Shown: piece after piece, positions 1-11,103 of the stretch | Layout: each line of letters opens with the position of its first letter | Numbering within the stretch: the stretch's first letter is position 1 | Source of the DNA: Pseudeuparius sepicola | Lineage: Eukaryota; Arthropoda; Insecta; Coleoptera; Anthribidae | Assembly: GCA_963920635.1 (NCBI GenBank) | Contig: OY987306.1 | Coordinates: 14,154,001 to 14,218,000, forward strand | Direction of reading: 5' to 3' | DNA length: 64,000 nucleotides | Position numbers and translations under genes: made by a program | Notes under the pieces: model-generated | What the model was told of the DNA's origin: nothing | The model's database searches: none | What the model saw: only the letters and a program-made list of their open reading frames with translations

Positions 1-61
1 TTAGCACATTATATGCATTTTTTTAAATAATTGCATATATTAAAATATTGCATATTATATA

Positions 62-403
62 CAGTGTGTTTCACTTTAAGTGGCGACAATTCATTATTTT
101 TTAACAGGGCGGCCTATTTTGGAAAACTGCGCACCTAAATTGTGCGCACCCACCTAAATTGTGAACAATCGGTATTAGTTACGACATTGAAATTGGAATT
201 CGGGGTATCCAGATGTGCTTAAATCCATAGAGATATTTGTTTTTTTATCGTTATCGTAGTTGGCTAGGGAAAGGGCGAATTTTAAAATAGCATGTACCAG
301 GATGTAGAGCTTTTGGAGTACCATATTTAAAAAAAAAGTTTTCGAAAATAGGCCGCCCCGTTAAAAAAACATGAATCGTCGCCACTTAAAGTGAAACACA
401 CTG
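62..403. mobile_element. MITE with long terminal inverted repeats, TA-flanked
   Basis: The ends CAGTGTGTTTCACTTTAAGT (from 62) and its reverse complement (ending at 403) are inverted and lie next to TA dinucleotides. The inverted match continues inward for about 55-60 bp, through AAAATAGGCCGCCC. No coding capacity is seen. TA flanks and a CAGTGTG terminus fit a Tc1/mariner-type non-autonomous element, but the superfamily is inferred. It sits inside the TGCATAT-rich stretch that precedes a hAT-like transposase fragment, so it may be nested in that element. Confidence 0.7.
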
Positions 404-675
404 TATATTAAAATATTGCATATTGCGCATAATTGAAAGAATTTAGGATAATTTAAATCTTTGGCAGGCCTTTTATTCATTTTTGGGAATAGGGGTCGGT
501 GTCTAGGTAGGTACCTGGTTTTCCCAAAATAATATAGGTAAATTATAATTTTATGGGCACTAATCCTGGTGATCTGAAAACGAATAAAGTAGGTATTTAT
601 AGGTAGGTATTTAATAAAGTACATTCATTGAAAAGGACAGGGCAAAATTTGAAAATCCTTTATCGGAAGTTGATA

Positions 676-1394
676 CACCTAACATGCCTTGCTCATGCTT
701 TAAATAGGGTTGCTGAGGAAATTAGGAAACATTTTCCGCTTGTAAATAGTTTAATTTCCAACATGAAAAAAGTCTTCCTTAAAGCGCCTATAAGCGTTGG
801 GTGAAGATTTAAACTATAAGGGTTCAGTTCTACAAAGAAAAACTACCAAACACTCCTCTTCCACCTCAATCTGTTATTACAAGATGGGGCACTTGGTTGG
901 AAGCTGCATTTTTTTATTGCGAGAATGTTTGCCAACTGAAAGATCTAATTTCAGAATTTTCGAACGAATCTTCCCTGTCCCTTACAGATGTTAAACAACT
1001 ATTCGAAAACGAGGAAATAAAGAAACAACTTTCCTTTCTAAAAGCAAATTATAGCTTTCTTTCTAAAACAATAACACAAATGGAGGAATCTAATTTGCCA
1101 TTAACCCGAAGTGTAGAACTGGTAAAACAATCTGAGGTTGCTTTTCAAAATGTCACAGGTAAAATTGGGTACAAAATATTTCAAAAATTTAGAAATGTGA
1201 TGGAAGAAAATAGTGGGTTTCAGTTTCTTAGCCAAGTAGCAAATATTTTAAAGGGAGATTTTACCGAATCCATCGATTCGGATCCTGTGATAGTGAGCAA
1301 TTTTAAAAGCGCACCTCTTACATCGGTTGATGTGGAAAGGAGTTTCTCCATTTATAAATTTTTATATAAATTTTTATATTCTGATATTTTTTAA
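676..1394 (+). pseudogene. hAT-like transposase, C-terminal fragment
   Basis: Two frames together read as the C-terminal half of an hAT-type transposase of the DUF659/CGGBP1-associated kind common in insects. Frame 1 (676-~790) begins [20 protein letters not shown]. After a frameshift near 790-828, a second frame (~828-1394) begins FYKEKLPNTP, has RWGTWLEAA, and ends with SVDVERSFS, the hAT C-terminal dimerisation signature. The ATG at 897 is internal, not a start. The N-terminal BED/zinc-finger part and the first catalytic Asp are absent. It is a dead fragment, since the frame is broken and the protein ends soon after the dimerisation motif. Confidence 0.7.
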
Positions 1395-1568
1395 TTGAGA
1401 ATTTTGAGCAACATTTAGTGGTTTATTGTTTTTACAACTAAATTTCAACCTGATTTTTATAATTTATAATAAATGCATATTTAGATTTAGTTCAATGTAG
1501 AAATTTTAAAAATAATGTTTATTTTTTGTAAATGAAACAATAAATTTATATTTTTAACGTATTTCTTA

Positions 1569-1660
1569 ATTTGCATATTTTCAAAATTTTCCTGCATATT
1601 TTGACTAAATTATTTGCATATTTATGCGCATATTTTTAGGGTTTCGACTTGCATATTTGG
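1569..1660. repeat. TGCATATTT subterminal-type repeats
   Basis: At least five TGCATAT or CGCATAT words occur in about 90 bp downstream of the hAT-like fragment. Similar words occur at 1-60 and 405-430 upstream of it. Short repeats in both subterminal regions are known transposase-binding sites in hAT elements; that role here is inferred. Exact element ends and a target-site duplication were not found. Confidence 0.45.
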
Positions 1661-1665
1661 GTTAC

Positions 1666-2820
1666 TCTAATCGTAATATATCAAAATATTGTGTCAAATG
1701 TTGGTTCCTACACACGGCGATTTCCGCCTCACTTATTTTATAATGGCCATAGAGCTTTGACTCCTTCCTGGGGTCCTTTATTCAAAGGTCTATGATCCCA
1801 TTATCTCGAAAGAAGAAGCATTCTATTATCTCAGAAGCAACACTTTTACAAGAATGTTCACACTTTTAAGAGAATTCGAATTCTCGAAAAAGTTAAACCC
1901 AAATATGCACTTTCCTGGGGTTGTTTATTAAAAGTCTTAGACAGTGACTTTGTTGACAAAGATCCAATAATTTAAATTGTTTTTTTGTTTGCTGGTTAGC
2001 ATTTTGTAAAATATAAATTACTTTTGTGTTTATTAATATTTTTTCAATAATTTCAAAGTTACTTAAAAATTCACACATCTGCAATGTCATGCATGTAATT
2101 TGTTTTATATTTTCTCGACTTTAGCATCAAACATTTTCAAAACGTTGTAGATATTTGTAAAATTGACCCTCATGTAAAAGCTTTATATCTGAATATCTCT
2201 TGATGAAAATTGGGACCTTCGCAACCATTTTCAAGGATACTAAATCAGATGACGGTGTCAGACATTAAGTAAAAATTCTCTAATATAAACATGATCATAG
2301 TAGGCCCTGTTTGAGAGAGTTTTGGGACATAGAATGCTCGCAGAGAGCAACTCCTCACCTACCATCATCTCGAAAAAACAAACAATTGAATATCTCAAAA
2401 ACAAAAATTTTATGAGGGTGTTCACTCTTAAGATGGAACACACTGTAAATCAGGTTTTTATACCTGCCAAAACATAGGTTGTTTACTCGTGTTGATCTTT
2501 TTAAACTAACGCCTTCTCATAGCATCTTTACACCTATTTGTCCGGGACACACTGTATAATTTGTCCGTCGTCGGTTTAGTCCTAAAAAAGTCGCTAATAG
2601 CACTTTTCCACATTGGGACCCTTAAAACTATAGTCACAGCTGGCCAAGTGTTCGGTTAAAAAAAAAATGAATAGTGCGTCGAATGCCATTTTCAACAAAA
2701 AAGTTTTTCAAAATCGGCGCACAAATGAAAATTTTAGACTGGTGGCTTACCCTTAAGTGGGACACGCTCTATATATGACGATTATAGAAATAATAGATTA
2801 TCAAAATTCCAATTAAATTT
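1666..2820. other. Non-coding repeat-derived stretch
   Basis: No credible gene. Segment ~1925-2060 is similar to ~14490-14595 inside another inverted-repeat element (shared words such as TAAATTACTT and GTGTTTATTA), so it is a dispersed repeat copy. Element-end-like motifs occur at ~2430-2447 (GGAACACACTGTA), ~2535-2553 (GGGACACACTGTATAAT) and ~2752-2772, resembling the CACACTG terminus of the MITE at 62-403. This suggests a patchwork of decayed MITEs. Confidence 0.4.
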
Positions 2821-4863
2821 TTAGGTCGATATGGAACCTTTGGATTCTCAGAAGGTAAATCACTTGTGTTATTATTTCTCTTTTACTATGTTACGTAGTT
2901 GCTTATGTGATAAAATGTGATAGTAGTTAACTATCTAACAGTAGTTAACTAACTAACACTGTCTCTTTTGGTATAAGATAAATAAGTGAGCGAAATTGGT
3001 ACCATGTATATTTCAAAAAGTACAGCTTTTGGTCTAATTTTCAAATAAATTCAAGATGAAAATCCCAATTTTAATTTCGAATACTCGGTAAGTGATTCAG
3101 TGATAAAAAATATTTTGTGTGAACTGCAAAATACAAAGTATGGCTACCGATCAATAGTAGAAAATATCATTTACAAAAACCATGCCTCTAAGAAATTCTT
3201 TAAATCCAAAGGAAAAAATGTGACTGAAAGGGCGATGCGATGGATTTTCTGGCGAACCTGATAATTATAGAGACTCGAAAGATCATATTACTTATGAAAA
3301 AATGTGCGAGTATTTCTCTTTAAAAAACAACATTAAAAATAGGAAAAATTTTTATGTTACACGGAAAAGAACTAAATACAATAATGAATTAGGCGGTAAT
3401 AATAGCTCCTCTTCCAAAGAAACTGTTAAATCCTAACAAACATTATGTGTTAACAAATCCATAAATCAGGGAACTAGCGTGTTTGAAAATAACTTCGGCA
3501 TTGTTTCGCCCATTCATTTTGATGGAAATTCTCACTTACAAACATCCCCTCTTTCCAGTACTCCTATCATTTCCTGTATACAACACTTTTCAGTGCATGC
3601 TTGTGCTTCTGACGAGACTGCGACAAAAAATATTTTAATATTAAAGGAATCTTTAGTTTTCGACTTTCCAGAAATTAAAGAAAGCGATTGTCTAAACTTA
3701 TCTAACCAAGAACTTCCTTCTTCCGTCCTCAGTATTATATTACTCCTTCTTCTGAACAGCACTTGGTAGACCATGGTACTCCTCATAAAACTCCTAGATC
3801 TCTTTAAGAAGACCAAATCAAAGTTACACCCGATGAATGTAACATACCTAAACAAATACTCAATTTGTAATGCCAAAACATTTCCGCCAATATCTTACCT
3901 TCTAATTCAAAAAATATATACCCACAATCTTTTCCCTGCTCATATAAGGATTGTAAAGAATTAGAAGGAGAATTTGTAATTTGATTTAGAAAAACGGAAG
4001 ACTAACAAATTATTATCACTATTATATGTGTATTTTTCAATTTGTGAATGACGTTTGTATTATAGTAAACAAATATGTTAAATATTTTAAAAAATCTAAT
4101 AAAATAATTATTTTCGGAATTTGCAAACAAAACAGAACCAAACAGGGAGAGTCCTTAGTTCGTCATTAAATTTTTGCCATAAAAATAACATAACCGAACA
4201 GGTTATTAGGGGGACTGAAAGACTTATATCAAAGTCTAGAGAATACTATCTAGACTTTGCTTATATCGATGAATACTTTATTACGCAAAAAAGCCTTCGA
4301 ATATAAAAAGGAGACTCTATTAAAGGCTAATAAAAAGCTCATAATAGTCGGTTAAAATATGCGGCAAATAAAATCGGATCCAACCATTAGGAAAATCGTC
4401 TTTAGCCGACAGGAACAAAAATGATTATTTGGACTTGATTTCCATGGCTGAAGACCATCCGCAATATATCAAAGAGGTTGTGGCGGTTCCTTTCAATGTA
4501 AAAATATATAGTGTCGAATAGTTGAAAATTTAAAAAAAAAACAATGTATGTATTGCCTTACATGTATTTGGATGCAACAGGTGGCATAGTTAGAAAATTT
4601 TCAAAGAAGATTAAAATAATATATTTTATACAGCGGTGATTAGATTAGAGTTTGCCGAGAGAATATATCCTATTTGCTCTATGATTTCTCGTAGTCACGA
4701 TTCTAATACTATATTCAAGTTATTTAACGATTTTCGTAATTTTTGAATACACCATCTGTGGCCTTGTGCTTCCACAATAGTGTCCGGTTTTTTATTTGAC
4801 AACTTGCGTGCTATTTCCAAAGCTTTTCATAGATGTTCTCGTATTCAATAGGTACATCAAACA

Positions 4864-5325
4864 ATCCATTGAATTTTAATTGGGGTTTTCGCCACCAAAC
4901 TGGTTAAAAGACAACTTTTTCAAGTTGCCTGGAAAATTAATAAATTCTTGACAGTAAATGAACTAAACTTTATGAACTTGTAACTCAAAAAATATCTTCA
5001 ACAAATTTGTTTCCTGAGCTTTCGGAGAATAAATCTTCATCCTTTCTCAAAGATCATGTCACGTCAAAGTGAAATGACAGATTAATAAATTTCAGGTTAA
5101 AATGTCATGTCAACAGAAACAATAGCCTAGCCACCTGTCTGATATTGTACCCTGTGTTCTACCTAATTATTTATACTAACTTCTCTTTGAATAAGATATT
5201 TTTTGAGTTGCAAGTTCAAAGTTTAGTTCATTTACTGTTAAGAATTTATTAATTTTCCAGGCAACTTGAAAAATTTGTCTTTTAACCAGTTTGGTGGCGA
5301 AAAACCCAATTAAAATTCAATGGAT
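4864..5325. mobile_element. Foldback/MITE with ~120-bp inverted arms
   Basis: The left arm begins ATCCATTGAATTTTAATTGG at 4864 and the right arm ends with the reverse complement at 5325. The match continues inward for about 120 bp with few differences (shared GGCAACTTG, TTAATAAATTCTT). The central ~200 bp is unique and non-coding. It splits the transposase-like frame of the surrounding transposon, so it inserted later. No clear target-site duplication was seen. Confidence 0.75.
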
Positions 5326-6129
5326 CTGTTTACGCCACAAATAAATTTTAGAAAATACATCAAGCAATGTTACAAGTTTCTCTCTAAATGTGTAGGTCCA
5401 CTAAATGAAGATTTTTAGATGGTTAGCAAGGACGTTGATAATCTAGTTGACAATGTCACCCAAAAGGGGTTTTACAAAGATTTAGTTGCATCTGCAATAT
5501 TAGTCGATTGTTTAAAAAAAATCGGTATCTATTCTTACAAAATTTAGGTCTGATATTCCACAAGATTCTACTATCAGGGACTCTGATGAGATTAGAACAA
5601 AACAATATGAAGGTATTTTCAAAGCTAGTCCTTTTTATGAGAGGTTCTCTGACACTTTATTATCTATAACAAATTTACACACCGGTTCTGATACGAACAA
5701 TGATTTTTATTGTCCAGATATCTTCGACCTACTGCTGAATAAATATCTACATTCCGTTTGCACCATTATAGACATCCATGATGCATGGAGAAAAAAAAGT
5801 GTAACCAATTCGCCTGCTGAAAATTATTTTGGGCAACTAAAGTCAATCACCCTAAAAGCAGAAAAAAAAACAAAAAATGTACCAGATTTTTGAGAAAATT
5901 AAGAAAAGACATGTTGTCTTTGAAAATTGAATCGGATTTAGGAATTCCTAAAACCAGATTTACTAAGCAAGTTGATAACGAACACACCTATGAAGAGTCA
6001 TGGAACAGAAAAGCCCAAAAGAAAAATGTCACGCACTTTGAAGGAACGTAGGTACTTAAAAACTGCAAGCCAAATACTAACAGAAAATAAAACAGTGAAA
6101 ATTAAGGAAGTCAAACGGGATAGGTCTAA

Positions 6130-6700
6130 AAACTTCAAGTAATTTGCTTATTCTATGTAGAGCCTATTTAGAAAATATGAAGTGGAATTCCGAAGAACGC
6201 GGAAAAATTGAAATTGAAACTAGAGACCAGCGATTAAGTCCGTCTTGGAGGGAACAAAGAAGAATGAGGGTTACAGTAGAATCTGTAAGGTAAAAAGCCA
6301 AATTGTTACACATCTATAGTTAAAACCATATTAAAACAAACAGAAGTCCAAACACCAGCCATAATTTATGGGATAGAAAACGAAAATAAGGCGAGGGAAG
6401 CATATTCTGCAATAAAAAAAAATTAATGTTAGTTCGGTTGGTCTTTGCATACATGAACAACATTCTCTTTTAGCAGGTTCTCCAGATGGTTTAATCGGTA
6501 AAGATGGATTACTCGCAATAAAAAGTCCATTTAATTTGAGAGATCAAGATCCCAGAACTTGTAATATCGAGTTAAAAACTCGGCACAAAGCGGCAATATT
6601 AGCTATAAGCACGCATACTACTTTCAAATACAGGGACTATTGGAAATGACCAATAGATATCTAAATTTCATTTATTTTCGGTAGAAAAATCTTCTATAAT
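6130..6700 (+). pseudogene. YqaJ-type (lambda exonuclease-like) nuclease domain in the transposon
   Basis: Motifs in order: SPSWREQRRMRVT at ~6237-6275; YGIENENKAREAY at ~6368-6407; LAGSPDGLIGKDG followed by AIKSP at ~6473-6527; and YYFQIQGLLEMTNRYLNFIYF split as YYFQIQGLLEM and TNRYLNFIYF at ~6617-6680. These are the characteristic blocks of the YqaJ/viral recombinase nuclease family, in which the SPDG Asp and the E/A-I-K block bind metal. Here the usual E before K appears as A. At least three frame changes separate the blocks, so it is a pseudogene. The domain belongs to the same decayed transposon as the transposase-like frames upstream. Confidence 0.65.
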
Positions 6701-6775
6701 TTTTTCCGATGAAATCAATCTGAATTTTATGAAATGAGTAAATATTACTCACGATCTTATAGTTATGCCTTAGAA

Positions 6776-7125
6776 AAACATACCTAATCATTACGTTTTG
6801 GCAATCGCCAATTTTTTAACAAATACTTTTACTTTCATAGATCCACTTGGAAAAGAGGAAGAAAACAACTTTCATTATTTTTCTAGGTTTTGCCATTTAT
6901 TAAATAGAGGAAATATAGACACAAAAACTTGGAAAATTGACAAAAAAACACATATTAAGTAAAACAATCCATATAATTTTGGAGTATTTGTTATCTACTT
7001 TTTTCAACAAATATGACAAAATAAAGAATTTACAGATCCGACTGATATAGATGAATATAGGAGATATTTACAATATCTTATACTAAAAGATATTAGATCT
7101 AAATGTTTTTTTTTGTGGTCAGAAT
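6776..7125 (+). pseudogene. Ulp1/C48-like cysteine protease domain remnant
   Basis: Frame at ~6785-6960 reads HYVLAIANFLTN, then FTFIDPLGKEEEN, then TWKIDKKTH. After a frame change comes YNFGVFVIYFF at ~6970-7000. The His and Asp-Pro-Leu block followed by a GVFV block is the layout of Ulp1/SENP-type C48 peptidases. The position of the catalytic Cys (usually C before GVF) is occupied by Phe. Ulp1-like domains are known in some MULE transposons. The assignment is motif-based only. Confidence 0.45.
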
Positions 7126-7146
7126 ATAAATGAAACATTATGCGAT

Positions 7147-7640
7147 AATAATTCTGTACCTTGGTAGAAAAAGGGCCAATGTCCAAAATTTGCAATTAGG
7201 AGTTAAGGGTATAATCAGACTGAGCAGTTGATATATTCTGGTTAGAAAAAAGGCCAATGTCCAAAGTTACATGGTATTGAAGTAATCTTAAGTGCGAAAA
7301 GGCCAATTCGTTTTAATAGAAAATGGGCCAATGTGTGGACATCAGCCCTTTCACTATAACTGATATATAAAATAAACGGCCAATGTCCGTAGTATCATTC
7401 GCAATATTATTTTCGGGGCCAATGTCCATTTTTTTGCAACTAAAAAGAAATATACTAAAATAGCTAGAATCATCTTAAAATACGTACTTTTTACTCTATA
7501 TGTCACCTCAAATTGAAAATTATCAGAAAAGCTTATTTGCATTTTTAAGCTCACAATAGGTAATTATAAATTCAAATTCATTTTTCTCGAATCAGCTGAA
7601 ATGGACATTGGCCCTTTTTCTACCAAAGTACAGAATTATT
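7147..7640. mobile_element. Inverted-repeat element with internal GGCCAATGTCC repeats
   Basis: The outer 39 bp (7147-7185 and 7602-7640) are inverted with one mismatch, starting AATAATTCTGTACC. Inside are repeated copies of GGCCAATGTCC or close variants at ~7173, 7252, 7301 (partial), 7326, 7378, 7416 and, inverted, 7603. No coding potential. It lies directly after the decayed YqaJ transposon. Repeated subterminal words suggest protein-binding sites, but this is inference. Confidence 0.7.
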
Positions 7641-7705
7641 TTAAATGTAATGGTTGTTTAAGGAAAACGCATAATAAATGCCTCTTATAGCAGAAATAAA
7701 TCAAA

Positions 7706-7955
7706 CAAGTACAGATCTCGGAGCGCCACCAACTTGAGGAGTGCCCAGTTATGGCCGTGCTGAAACCACGGCAGGCTTACAAGCGCCTATACACAATACT
7801 CCATTTAATAAAGCCTGTTTTACAAATAACAATTTTCGTCCAGCAAATCCCCCAATAAACCTTACAATTTATTTTTCTGAGATTTTATTTGAAATAAATG
7901 ATTGCTTTTTGATAGGGTAACTTTGTGTAAAATTTGAGATCCATGGCCCACTTTT
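7706..7955. repeat. Dispersed repeat, copy A
   Basis: About 250 bp shared with 52587-52855 at high identity, including AAGTACAGATCTCGGAG, CAACTTGAGGAGTGCCCAGT and GATAGGGTAACTTTGTGTAA. The other copy interrupts a retroviral-type env gene, showing that this sequence is mobile. No recognisable protein or terminal inverted repeat. The minus-strand open frames at ~7862-8189 are not recognisable. Confidence 0.6.
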
Positions 7956-8339
7956 AGAAAAAATTCCGGGGGCCGAACGGCTCTCCCGATTCGGACGCCC
8001 CTCAATAGGGTTGTTGTCCGTGAGCTCTGGCGGCCATACGCCAAATTTGGGCTCGAAATATCGAAAACTGCATCCTGTAGACGAGAGAATAGGTACACGT
8101 ATTACTACACAGGAGCGGGGGCTATAAAAAGACCTGTGGTCCGGCAGGGCCGTTAGGCGCATGTTTACAAGATATAAATATAAGTACAAAAACGTTAAAC
8201 AATATTTGTGATTTATATAGACAAAACTGACTGGAGCACAGAAAGATAAAAGAGATACATTTTCAAGAAAAACCCGCGGTCCAACTGCTAATCACTAACG
8301 CTAAGGCAAAGAAAATTGGACTCTAGAAAAAAAGTTAAA

Positions 8340-9045
8340 ATAGGTATAGCAAAAAAACTGATTTCTCAAAAAAGGAGGATTATCGTTTATTTACTTATGG
8401 AAAATCAAGGGGGACAAAAATAAATATCTGCTTTTTCGGTATCGCCTCCGGTTTAACCGGAAATTACTTTTTCTCTGAAGTTTTAAATTTTACGATTTTA
8501 AAAAAAAAATTTTAAAAACTTGGCGTCACGTTAAATTTCTTATCGAAAACGTACCTCTATGAGCTACTTTTTTCATACTTTTTTGTCTCTATTCCCAATA
8601 TCATTATACTATGCCTTTTAAATCCGACGGCTGGTAGCCGTGGCCAAGGCGAATGAGTACCTACTTTGCACCAACACCGTAGGCAGCTGTCAAACTCAAG
8701 CAATTTATAAACTAAACGTCGCATTGTTAGTATTTAATCATTATTATAATAGTTTAAATGATTGTGTTATTTTAGAAGAACAGCATTGAAATCATACAAA
8801 TTATTACAAAAATGCAAGAGGAGCAAAACAAAACTAGGTAGGCAGCTGCCTATACTATGGTTTTGAATAAATAATTTTATACTGCTTTGGTCACGGCTAC
8901 GAGAGATTGAATTTAAATAGCATGGAATAAGGATATTGGGATTAAAGCCAAATAAGTGTAAAAAATCACGAAAAGGGTTATAAATAAATAAACGAAAAAT
9001 CATCATTTCCTTTTTCTGCGAGAAATCAGTTTTTTGCTTTAGCTT
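8340..9045. mobile_element. Inverted-repeat (MITE-like) element, ~700 bp
   Basis: Left sequence GCAAAAAAACTGATTTCTC (from ~8349) and right sequence ending GAGAAATCAGTTTTTTGC (~9037) are inverted. The inverted match continues for about 50 bp through CGTTTATTTA with small gaps. The interior is non-coding. No target-site duplication resolved. Confidence 0.5.
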
Positions 9046-10511
9046 TTGGACCACGGATTTATGTTAAAAATTAAAAGTAAAATCGAGTTTATCCCCTTAA
9101 CTGTAACACCCTGTATATTTTGCACAACCCCTAGACCTAGAGTTTATACTGAACCTATCCCAAATTTTTATACGAAAGTTGTAGGGTAATTTATGAACCG
9201 CCACAATCTGCTATTACAAAAACAAAAGAGAACTCTTATGGAACACTTAATAATTGTTATTTAGAAGTCTTAATTAAAATCCAGATTACCATGGAAGAAC
9301 AATTTATTGATATATGGCGTAAAGCCGTAGGTATATAACCGATATAAACAAAGTGCCGTATCCCAAAAATTAATGTTATTGACAGGAATACAGGTTGAAT
9401 TTATAACCGAAAAAGAAACTTTATTTAGGTGGGTTCGGATCCTTTGGTGACCTGAATTCGTTGCCCCGACAAGCTATTCTCACCTCCTAAATCAAACACC
9501 TCAAAAAAATGTACAATATTTATTACCTTTACGTATAAGGTGTACAAGCGATTAACTGTTACAAGTTTATGACAACTTAGAACTTACATTAGTTGTTAAA
9601 AAATTAAAGTTAAAAGTTAAGTTTTTATAAAAAGCAAAAGAAGTTAATTTTAAATGAATTTTTATAAGATTTGATTGAAAACGTCCTGTGGTTTTGAAAG
9701 TCTTTTGGAACTACTAGCACTTGAGGTTTGAAAGAAAGTTTATACTTGCGATTGAGACACTTGACCGGAAAATATTCTGAGTGTTCGATGTGACGACTTT
9801 CCTATTCTGATTGTTCGAGGTGACGACTTTCCTGCTACGAACTGGTCTTAACGGGTGGCTTGCAGTAGGCGCTTGTGGTGACTAGCACAGAGCAGAGCCA
9901 ATCTCAGGGTTTTTGTGCAGATGTTGCCGTACCGTCTCAGTGCCAAGCTCAGCGGCGTACTGGTCGACTGTAGGTGTCCTTTTGATGTCCACAGTGTCCA
10001 CGTCTCCGTGTCAATGGTGTACATACATAACAAACACAACAAGAACAGCAATTAGTCCAAGAATGCCAAGATTTGTGATATTAAATGCGTAGAGTTACGC
10101 AATGGTTTATAAAGTATACAAAATTCAAGTTAAACTATAACTACTTAGATTATGACTTAATTATTAAAAATATAAAATTCAGCTGAATTAAAACCTTCAA
10201 TAAATTGCTAGTCGTTTAACTTTAGTTAAACTATGAACTTTGATTCGAAATTATTTATTGAAATATGGAAATTATTAATAGATTTATGCCTTGAATATAA
10301 TAATATTTTAGTTAAGTGGAGCTCTCTAGAATTAATGCGGATTTATTAAGACATTATTGAGAAATTATTAAGAAGGTATTAACGATTTATTTGCGAATTT
10401 ATTGTCGAATTTGATCGGGTAATATTTTGCTAGGGTTAAAAATGACGTTCCAAATAATTCCATATAATAATAAAAAAAGTGAATCCACTGGTCAGGAGAA
10501 CGAAGGTTTTA
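9046..10511. other. No recognisable gene; short 30-bp tandem duplication
   Basis: No recognisable protein was found on either strand. At ~9775-9837 a 30-bp unit (ATTCTGA, then GTTCGA, then GACGACTTTCCT) occurs twice in tandem with two differences. The segment ~9110-9125 (ACACCCTGTATATTTTGC) resembles a MITE terminus. Confidence 0.4.
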
Positions 10512-10576
10512 GGTAGCTGTCTTTTTTGTATAGGTACCAAAAAAGGTTAACTGTTAAGTTATAAAAAACAGCTACC
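10512..10576. repeat. Short hairpin
   Basis: AGGTAGCTGTCTTTTTTGTA and the later TTATAAAAAACAGCTACCT are inverted about 16 bp on either side of a short loop. Function unknown; possibly the remains of a small foldback element. Confidence 0.4.
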
Positions 10577-10733
10577 TCAAGAGAAAATGGCAGCAAGTGA
10601 GGTGGTACTGAATAAAAAAAATTACAATTTACGAAAATATGAAATATATGATAGGAAAAAATTACACTCACCTAGGCGATTTTACTCCTCTAGTAGGCTT
10701 TGCTCTTATTCCTGGTCACCAGAATTCCGATCC

Positions 10734-11098
10734 TATACTAAAATCGAGCAATCCGTACGCTTGGCGTAAATAAAACCACGTGTTCAATGACGATCAACGA
10801 TTGGTCGGTAGGCTATAAAATTTCACCGGACTCTGCAACAGGGACGTACTCGATCGCAAAAGTGTAGTTATTCGGTTTTATCGTGTTGTTTTCAGCTATT
10901 TAGACACTGCCACAAATAATTTTATTGATGTTTTGAACCATTTTAATTAAGCCAATAATTATTTTCCGAAATATTTTGGTGTAAACAATTGTAAAACTAA
11001 AATTAAATAAAGGTCGTGCCTCACTGCGGCCCTGGCGAATATTTCAACGCACGTGCTCTTGTTTACGCCAGGCGTAAGAGTTGCTCGATTTTAGTATA
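10734..11098. mobile_element. MITE with 5-bp TSD GATCC
   Basis: Inverted ends TATACTAAAATCGAGCAA (from 10734) and TTGCTCGATTTTAGTATA (to 11098). An imperfect inverted match extends to about 50 bp (GGCGTAAA, CACGTG). Directly flanking both ends is GATCC (10729-10733 and 11099-11103), a convincing target-site duplication. The interior (365 bp total) is non-coding. The superfamily is uncertain. Confidence 0.75.
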
Positions 11099-11103
11099 GA
11101 TCC

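Larger units (their letters stand above)
3050..7130 (+). pseudogene. Decayed DNA transposon: DDE-type transposase, YqaJ-type nuclease and Ulp1-type protease
   Basis: Successive plus-strand frames, all interrupted, read as one large transposon protein set. N-terminal pieces lie at ~3225-3435, 3479-3769 and ~4121-4306. A transposase-core piece at ~4545-4860 has YLDATGG followed by PICSMISRSHDSNTIFKLF. A stop-free segment without an ATG at 5549-5893 includes HDAWRKKSVTNSPAENYF. YqaJ-like motifs follow at ~6150-6690 and Ulp1-like motifs at ~6780-7125. A MITE (4864-5325) interrupts the transposase part. The family resembles large arthropod MULE-like transposases, but the superfamily is not certain. 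Many stops and frameshifts show it is dead. Element ends were not identified. Confidence 0.5.

Noticed and set aside
7862..8189. Minus-strand frames with RPPEFF and similar phrases as a gene
   Set aside because: They lie partly in a dispersed repeat, two frames overlap, and no known domain is visible.
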